Shown piece after piece: positions 55,209 through 64,000 of a DNA stretch of 64,000 bases. The notes under the pieces were generated by a model. That model searched no databases. It saw nothing but the letters and a program-made list of their open reading frames with translations, and was not told where the DNA came from. A program made the translations under genes and the position numbers. The stretch spans positions 10,133,450 through 10,197,449 of the forward strand of contig CM055211.1 in assembly GCA_029224185.1 (NCBI GenBank), given 5' to 3'. The first letter of the stretch is position 1, and every line of letters begins with the position of its first letter. Source of the DNA: Karalla daura (Eukaryota > Chordata > Actinopteri > Chaetodontiformes > Leiognathidae).

Positions 55209-56735
55209 ATGATCAGCCGGTCCACCTTCACCATCCCTGTGAAGCAGGAGGAGGAAGAGCAGGTTCATCATACTCTACAGGTAAAGATGGAAGAAAAAGA
55301 AGAAGAAGAAGAGGAGGCGGAAGAAGAAGAAGAAGAGGAGGAGGAGCAGCTTCAGAGTTCTCCTCTTTATGATGTTGTGAAGATAAAAACAGAACCTGAG
55401 GAGGAGGAGGAGCAGTGGACCTCACATCTTCATCAGCAGCATGAGGATGTAAAAGAAGAACATGAGGAAGAGGAGGAGCCTCAGAGTTCTTCATTGTATC
55501 ACACAGTGAAGGTAAAAACAGAGGAGGAGGAGCCTGCAGCTTTGAGTCTGTGTGACCTGGAGATGAAGGCAGAAGGTGAAGATGAGGAGGAGGTGTGGCC
55601 TGCAGCTCCTCCTCCCCCAGCAGTTGTTGCAGACTCAGACTGGTGTGGAGGTGACACAGATGATAGTGGAGACTGGGAGGAGTGGGAGGAGCCTGCTGGA
55701 GCAGCAGCTTCTCAGCCTCAGGACACTGCTCCTGCAGGAGGTGCTGAGGAGAAGCCATTCTCCTGCTCAGTGTGCGGCCGGCGCTACCAGTGGAAGAACT
55801 CTCTGGCGGCTCACATGCGTCTCCACTCGGGCCTGGAGCCGTTCTCCTGCTCACAGTGTGGAAAGACCTTCCAGTACCGTGGAGACGTCCGCAGACACAT
55901 GAGGATCCACACCGGGGAGAAACCCTACAGCTGCTCCTTCTGCAGCCAGAGCTTCACCGAGAGCTCCAGCCTCACCCGCCACATCCGCGTCCACACCCAG
56001 GAGAAACCCTACAGTTGTTCCATCTGCAGCGCCACCTTCAGGCTGAGGAAGGTTCTGCAGCAGCACCTGAGGAGCCACACCGGGGAGAAGCCGTATGTCT
56101 GCTCCGAGTGTGGGAAAGGCTTCGCTCAGAGCTCCAACCTGCGTTCCCATCTGAGGGTCCACACAGGGGAGAAACCCTTCAGCTGCTCCATCTGCGGCGC
56201 TAGCTTCAAACTCAAGCACTGCCTGTTCCAGCACCAGAGAGTCCACACAGGGGAGAAGCCATTCTCCTGCCACGTCTGTGGGAAATGCTTTGCTCAGATT
56301 GGGAACCTGACATCTCACTCCAGAGTCCACACTGGGGAGAAACCCTTCAGCTGCTCGGTGTGCGAGGCCACATTCACAGTGAGGAGCTCCCTGTCCAAAC
56401 ACATGAAGACGCACACAGGAGAGAAACCGTTCAGCTGCTCCATCTGCAGCAAGAGCTTCGCTCTGCATGGATACCTGAGGAAACATCTGGCCGTCCACAC
56501 CGGAGAGAGGCCGTACAGCTGCAGCGTCTGCAACAGGAGCTTCACTCAGATGACGCACAAGAAGAAGCACAAATGTGTTGGAGAGAGAAAGGGAGAAACC
56601 AGCGGAGCTCCACCCAGAGGAGACCACACCAGTCAAGCTGTTCAACCTGTTGCAGGTTGCTCAGACCACCAAGAGGCGAGAGCAGCACAGTCGGGACCAG
56701 AACTAGAGGAGGGCAGGAGTTCAGAGGAGAACTGA
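55209..56735 (+). CDS. C2H2 zinc-finger protein, ten fingers
   Basis: Probable nuclear DNA-binding regulator; target unknown. One open exon of 1527 nt, 508 aa. Residues 1-150 are very acidic (Glu runs) with repeated VKxE-type lysines (VKQEEE, VKMEEKE, IKTEPE, VKTEEE), typical SUMO-type motifs; no KRAB, SCAN, BTB or ZAD domain seen. Ten C2H2 fingers follow from about residue 183 to 457, joined by TGEKPF/TGEKPY linkers; finger 1-2 (SGLEPF) and 3-4 (TQEKPY) linkers differ, and the last finger ends HKKKHKC. A low-complexity tail follows. The start is the first ATG of the exon; a preceding non-coding exon is likely. Poly(A) signal aataaa at 57087. Teleost genomes hold many such genes, so no symbol is given. 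Confidence 0.88.
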   Translation: MISRSTFTIPVKQEEEEQVHHTLQVKMEEKEEEEEEAEEEEEEEEEQLQSSPLYDVVKIKTEPEEEEEQWTSHLHQQHEDVKEEHEEEEEPQSSSLYHTVKVKTEEEEPAALSLCDLEMKAEGEDEEEVWPAAPPPPAVVADSDWCGGDTDDSGDWEEWEEPAGAAASQPQDTAPAGGAEEKPFSCSVCGRRYQWKNSLAAHMRLHSGLEPFSCSQCGKTFQYRGDVRRHMRIHTGEKPYSCSFCSQSFTESSSLTRHIRVHTQEKPYSCSICSATFRLRKVLQQHLRSHTGEKPYVCSECGKGFAQSSNLRSHLRVHTGEKPFSCSICGASFKLKHCLFQHQRVHTGEKPFSCHVCGKCFAQIGNLTSHSRVHTGEKPFSCSVCEATFTVRSSLSKHMKTHTGEKPFSCSICSKSFALHGYLRKHLAVHTGERPYSCSVCNRSFTQMTHKKKHKCVGERKGETSGAPPRGDHTSQAVQPVAGCSDHQEARAAQSGPELEEGRSSEEN

Positions 56736-58114
56736 GCACCAAGTGACGAGCAGAATGGAATATGCCTTTTGTCTTCCAAAGGAAAGAAGATGTTAGATGC
56801 CAGAGATCTGGGTCTCTGGCTGCTTCTTGAAGGTGAAGTTGTAGCTGCAGACTGATGTTTAATTTATTCATGCTTGTGTAGACTCTTTCTACACATGCTA
56901 ACGACATGACTCTTAGACCTTATTTATCATCTTAACATTATTATAAATCCTCTCATTATTATCATTGTTTCTTGTAGTGTGTGTGTTTGTATTTTGATGG
57001 ACTGATTTGAACTTGGACTGTAGCTCAGACTGATCTTCATCATGTCACTGAGTCTGACGGTGACATCTCTGCACTTAACATGGCAGAATAAACAAACATG
57101 TATGAATGTCTGTGATGTCACAACTTGTCACTGGACCCTAACTATAACCTGGAAGCAGCTCTGCTCATGAAGTGCTGAAGTTGCTTCTCTTCTGTATCAA
57201 TCACCAGTATTTGATGTGATTCTGTTCCAGATGTGGTCCTCCTTAAGGCCCACATATGCTTCCACACCAGCGTCTGCTGCGTGGCGCAGCCTGAGCCTCC
57301 AGCATGGTTCTGCCGCAACTCTGTAATGTTCCGCCCGACCACAGGGGGTCCTACAAGTCTCTGCACCCGGAGCAGGCAAAGAAGAGATCGTCTTAAAATA
57401 GGGATGCTACTGAGTCAAAAGGGATGTGTACTACGATCTCTCTTCCTCTCCCCATGTGTGTGAGTCGCAGGACCACACACAGGGCAGCCTGTGCAAAGCA
57501 CCAGTCAATTGAAAATGTGACATTTTAATGAATCTAAGCGTCATTAGAGGACATGTCCAGGTCAAAGTGGACGTTTAGTGCCCGTGTTTAAACATGGATC
57601 ATAGCACTTCACTGCTTCAGATGTAGGACCAGGAGTCCAGATGAAGCAGCGTTCCTATTGGTCGATGTCTCTGGTCTGATGTCTCCATGACAACCAGCAA
57701 CAAACTGAGCTCTCCACGTTGTCAACAGGGTTTTGAGCGCTGGACTCCTCCTACTGGTGAGGTGACTCCTCCTACTGGTGTGGAGACTCCTCCTACTGGT
57801 GAGGTGACTCCTACTGGTGTGGTGACTCCTACTGGTGTGGTGACTCCTCCTACTGGTGTGGTGAGTTCAGTAGGGTGCATGTGCAACCAAGGTGGCGTTG
57901 GCACGAGGTCTCAACTTTTTCCCTGCACAAATCCATCTGCACACCACCCCAAAACTGCGCAGCACACTGGGGCCTTTAGTGTTCATTCACATGAACCTGG
58001 AGCTGACACAGATCCACAGAGAGGAGACATGATCACAAGGGTCTTTATTACTATCTCAACACACACACACCCGTGCTCTTCCCCAAAATCCACAGCAGCA
58101 GAGCCTCGTTCTCC
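56736..58114. other. zinc-finger 3' UTR and intergenic region
   Basis: Poly(A) signal at 57087-57092. Tandem repeat of actcctcctactggtgtggt type at 57733-57861. No coding exon seen. Confidence 0.55.
57733..57861. repeat. minisatellite of 15- and 21-bp units
   Basis: Units (gactcctcctactggtgtgg and shorter gactcctactggtgtgg) differ by loss of one ctcctac half; all are multiples of 3 nt, leaving frames open. Confidence 0.85.
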
Positions 58115-58872
<758 letters not shown>

Positions 58873-60018
58873 GGTGCTGGGGTGGGTTCGGTCCTGGCGG
58901 GGGGGTTTGTGTTCCTGGTTCAGGAGCTCAGCTCCAAATTACAGACGCGTGTTTGTGTCGGAGCGTCATGGTGACGTTTTGTGCCGTCTCATGTCAGTGA
59001 CGTAGTTAACGCAGTACCGCGTGAGACCAACAGAGGGAGCTGAGTGCAAGTCTGACCCACGGGGCAGTCTGACTTTACTGTTTTTCTCATAATTATAACC
59101 CTGTAAGAATGACTGAACAGACTGTACAAAGTGATATGTAATAATTAAACGAACTAATGCAATAGTATATATTTAATTAGTTACTACTTGTAATTAATTT
59201 ATACATCTTTTACAATAACAATTATTACTGTACCTGTTTTCTCTGTCTGAGCTGCTGATTTTGAAGGCACATTTAAATCATTCTCTTTAGTCACTTAATT
59301 AGTATTTACTTTAAATAATTCAACAGTTCAATTAGTATTTTTTTCACATTTATTCACAATATAATTATTATAGTGTAATAATTTACATTGCTGCCTCGAC
59401 GGCTGTTCTGTCTTCTTTGTGTGTCTGTGTGAATTGTAATGTACAAGTTGTCTATATGTATATTGTTATATTGTGTATTATTTACTGTTTTCCATGTGTC
59501 TTTATCCGGACTCGTCTCACGGTTTAGTCGTTAGAAACTCTGGCTTTCCATTTTTAAAATGTTTCATGAGCAGTCTGAGTCTAAGCTTGATGCGATCATC
59601 AAACCTCCTGTTGACCAGCGCTGATCAGGTTGGGGGTGGGGTTAGGGTTGGGGGTGGGGGGATCCTCTCAGTGGGGGGGTTCTACACAAAGCAGGGAAGC
59701 AGCAACTGATGCCATGAAGTTCAAAGGCAGCTGATAACATCCTGTCTGCAGCCGAGCGGCACTCAATTGCTCTGTTGTTCCTGCTGCAGCCAATCACTGC
59801 TATAGGGGGACTGGGGGGGAAGTTTGTGTGTGTGTGTGTGTGTGTGTGTGGCGGTGGGGGGGGGGGGGGGGGGGTGGCTGGCAGCTCTCTCTCCTCCTCG
59901 TCTCCAGAGCTCAGAGTTTCTCTGGTCCTGGTCAGTCTGAGGGTCCTCCCCCTCCCTCCCCCTCGGCGGGGGGCCAGGGGTATAGCCTGGCCTCGGGGGG
60001 GGGTCGGGGGCAGAACAG
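58873..60018. other. dph3 upstream and claudin upstream region
   Basis: AT-rich until about 59600, then G-rich, with a run of about 19 G at 59853-59873 and a GC-rich segment to the claudin ATG. No coding exon seen. Confidence 0.5.
59829..59874 (+). repeat. (TG)n and poly-G tract upstream of the claudin
   Basis: A TG run followed by gcggt and about 19 consecutive G; strong G-quadruplex potential on the plus strand. Confidence 0.9.
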
Positions 60019-60663
60019 ATGGAGCGCGGCTGTGTGGTGGAGCTGTGTGCGGTGGCGGTGGGGGGGGCGGCCTGGCTGTGTGCGCTAGCAGCGACGCTAC
60101 GCAGCGCATGGCTGCAGCGCAGCGCGGAGCTGCTTCCCTCCGAGAACTTCAGCCTGGGGCTCTGGGGGGCGTGTGTGGAGCAGGAGGGGGGGGTGCTGGC
60201 CTGCAACCCCCACCCCAGCCTGCTGGGCCTGCCCACCCCCATGGCGTTGGCACGGGTGCTGATGTGCGTGGCGCTGAGTGCGGGGCTGCTAGCGCTACTG
60301 CTAGCAGTGCTGGGGCTGCGCAGTGTCAACAGCTGCCACCACAAGAGGGCACTGCGGCTGGGGGGGGCGGGGCTTAGCCTGGCTGCTGCCCTGCTGGAGC
60401 TGCTGGGGGTGTCGCTGGTGGCCCGACTGGCCGTACAGAGCTTCTTCGACCCCGCCATCCCCGACGTGTTGCCACGCTGGGAATTCGGCGACGCCCTTTT
60501 CACCGGCTGGACCGCCGCTGCTCTGCACCTCGCAGCCACCGCCCTGCTGGGCACTTCCTGTCTGGGCCCCCAGGCATCCCACTGTAGCCCCGCCACCCCC
60601 ATTCCCCTCACCCACCTGGACCGGACCCCGCACCGCGCCAGGACCAGAACTGAGTATGTTTAA
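60019..60663 (+). CDS. claudin, single exon
   Basis: Tight-junction four-pass membrane protein. 645 nt, 214 aa, GC-rich, no intron. Four hydrophobic segments, at about residues 7-27, 76-97, 112-135 and 163-182. The first extracellular loop has the claudin signature: GLW followed by two Cys (LGLWGACVEQEGGVLAC), with an upstream Trp. A short cytosolic tail ends TEYV, a PDZ-binding YV terminus that links claudins to ZO proteins. Arg, Lys and His residues at the TM2-TM3 turn (HHKRALR) fit the fold. I cannot match it to a numbered mammalian claudin. Poly(A) signal aataaa at 60941. Confidence 0.88.
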   Translation: MERGCVVELCAVAVGGAAWLCALAATLRSAWLQRSAELLPSENFSLGLWGACVEQEGGVLACNPHPSLLGLPTPMALARVLMCVALSAGLLALLLAVLGLRSVNSCHHKRALRLGGAGLSLAAALLELLGVSLVARLAVQSFFDPAIPDVLPRWEFGDALFTGWTAAALHLAATALLGTSCLGPQASHCSPATPIPLTHLDRTPHRARTRTEYV

Positions 60664-62741
<2,078 letters not shown>

Positions 62742-63248
62742 GGGTATATGCCAGACCAATTGATGACGTATTTCCGCTAGATTCTTAGGCAGCGCTGTTA
62801 CTTCCGGTAACGACAGCGGACTATTTAAATTGTACGGTAAATCTTACTGATGGCTCAGCAGAGGGAATTAAAACTTCAGAAAGTCACTTGTAGCTCTACA
62901 GAGGAACATTGTTGTGTCTGCTGATCCTTATACAAGAAGAAAGCAAGAAGAAACCACCCGTACCCGGGTTTGCAGTCGGTATCTCGCTGCGGAAGATTTC
63001 CGTGAAATAGCAGGACGGTGGCTGAAGGAGGGAGTCGTGCCATCACTGTTTGAATGGAATTAATTTTCCCTTCCACCACAAAGTCCGGGAGTTAGGGGTT
63101 TTTCTCCAGGTAAATACTCCACCAGGCTGCAGCTACACTCATTAAAATGCATATGTTAAGCCTGCAGCTACATCTAAAGTAGTTATGCTCCTTGTCAGGA
63201 TCACTGTGAGCCGCTGTAAGAAACAGATTTTACGCATCATATAGAAAA
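62742..63248 (+). mobile_element. THAP-bearing dispersed repeat, copy B
   Basis: Same repeat as 29129-29570 in opposite orientation. The plus strand from an ATG near 62850 gives MAQQRELKLQKVTC and EEHCCVC; then, after a deletion of the middle of the finger, TRTRVCSRYLAAEDF, AGRWLKEG and VVPSLFEWN. The conserved last zinc ligand (C-x2-H) is Tyr here, and a stop follows. The THAP closing motif (a Pro-hydrophobic-Phe end) is retained, unlike copy A. Confidence 0.65.
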
Positions 63249-64000
63249 AACGGGACGTTCGGTGTCTCGGGAGAATTTATTTCTCCCTGAGCCATCCATG
63301 AAAATCTCGGACAATAAGGGAAAACTATCAGTAATTTAAGGGGTAGTATGTGGTGGTGAGGGGATATCTACCCTATTTCCCTGTCAAGTGTTATTAATAA
63401 TTTGAGAGTATCATACTTCTAAATCAATAATCATCAGCAGTACACGCTTAAATGCTAATGTTGTGAAATGTATACTTTAAGGTTTGCATCTTATTCCTGC
63501 CTCATGCTGTAGCCAAGTTAAAGCCGAAAATACCGGTAACCAGAAGTAAACATGCTGGTTGAACTGAAATGCGGAAGAAGACGAGTAGAGTAATTCTTCG
63601 AGTTGAGTAATTCTTCGCCTAACGTTTCTATATTCAGGAACTATTCATGTTCCAAATAACTGCTGGTGTAATGTATTCATATTTAACAGCTTAGCGCTTA
63701 TTTACTTGGTGTGTGCAGTACCTGCCTTTGTCCACGGGGCGGCGCCATGGAGCACATGGAGGCAATCTGTGCCTGTGCTCCTTGACAGCAGAACAAGAAC
63801 CCAGGCGAGGAAACAGGAAGTGTCGCTCTGCTTTTAGGTGTCACGCTGAAACGCTAAGATGAGAGGAGGAATCTGTATCGTAGCAAGTCAAAAATCGTCT
63901 TATTTATATCAATCTACGTTAAGGAGAAACTATAGCGATATCCGACCAAACAAAGAGCGAGGACCGTCGATGTTACTACTTGGCAAGCAGTCTGGCATCG
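63249..64000. other. unassigned sequence at window end
   Basis: No coding exon, repeat unit or RNA gene recognised; a short duplicated gagtaattcttcg occurs near 63588-63617. Confidence 0.4.

Noticed and set aside
55228..56645. Long minus-strand ORFs opposite the zinc-finger gene
   Set aside because: Mirror frames of a regular C2H2 array; the plus strand clearly codes.
59642..60611. Long minus-strand ORFs opposite the claudin
   Set aside because: GC-rich shadow frames, low complexity, no domain.

Overview
This window is nuclear DNA from a teleost fish, most likely a percomorph with a compact genome. Introns are short, vertebrate genes are packed closely, (CA)n/(TG)n microsatellites are very dense, and a fish L2-type LINE tail and DNA-transposon remnants are present. 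All protein-coding genes have GT..AG introns (with one striking exception in xdh). Every multi-exon model given here keeps an open frame across all its junctions, and products were assigned by reading the translated exons against family motifs.

Layout. (1) 1-12144, minus strand: a head-to-tail cluster of four vitamin-K-dependent clotting proteases with the same exon plan (signal, Gla, 25-bp micro-exon, EGF1, EGF2, activation region, two protease exons). They are factor X (3' end cut by the window edge), a catalytically dead factor VII homologue (F7i-like), canonical factor VII, and a second apparently active factor VII-like gene. (2) 12551-14306, minus: an ADP-ribosylglycohydrolase-fold gene of the J1-crystallin type. 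(3) 15474-19898, plus: setdb2, a H3K9 methyltransferase, facing away from gene 2 across a shared upstream region. (4) 20639-27583, plus: creg1 then cd247 (TCR zeta chain), neighbours in mammals as well. (5) 29877-31586: dnajc27 (Rab-like GTPase with J domain). (6) 34199-40295: a 23-exon type-8-like adenylate cyclase. (7) 41485-50456: 35-exon xanthine dehydrogenase. (8) 51573-53297: TSPAN6/7-like tetraspanin. (9) 55209-56735: ten-finger C2H2 protein. (10) 58115-58872, minus: dph3. (11) 60019-60663: single-exon claudin. The last ~3.3 kb holds only repeats.

The genes do not form one pathway. The only functional group is the clotting cluster: factor VII starts coagulation with tissue factor, factor X is its substrate, and the dead paralogue is a plausible competitor.

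The most interesting signals are RNA- and repeat-level. In transcript sense, (CA)n tends to follow 5' splice sites and (TG)n tends to precede 3' splice sites, on both strands, so several introns could fold into long stems that bring the splice sites together. xdh intron 3 has a textbook U12-type donor and branch site but appears to end in GG. Two inverted copies of a repeat, 33 kb apart, carry decayed THAP zinc-finger sequence with complementary deletions. Xdh carries a run of QHGP tetrapeptides from a coding minisatellite.
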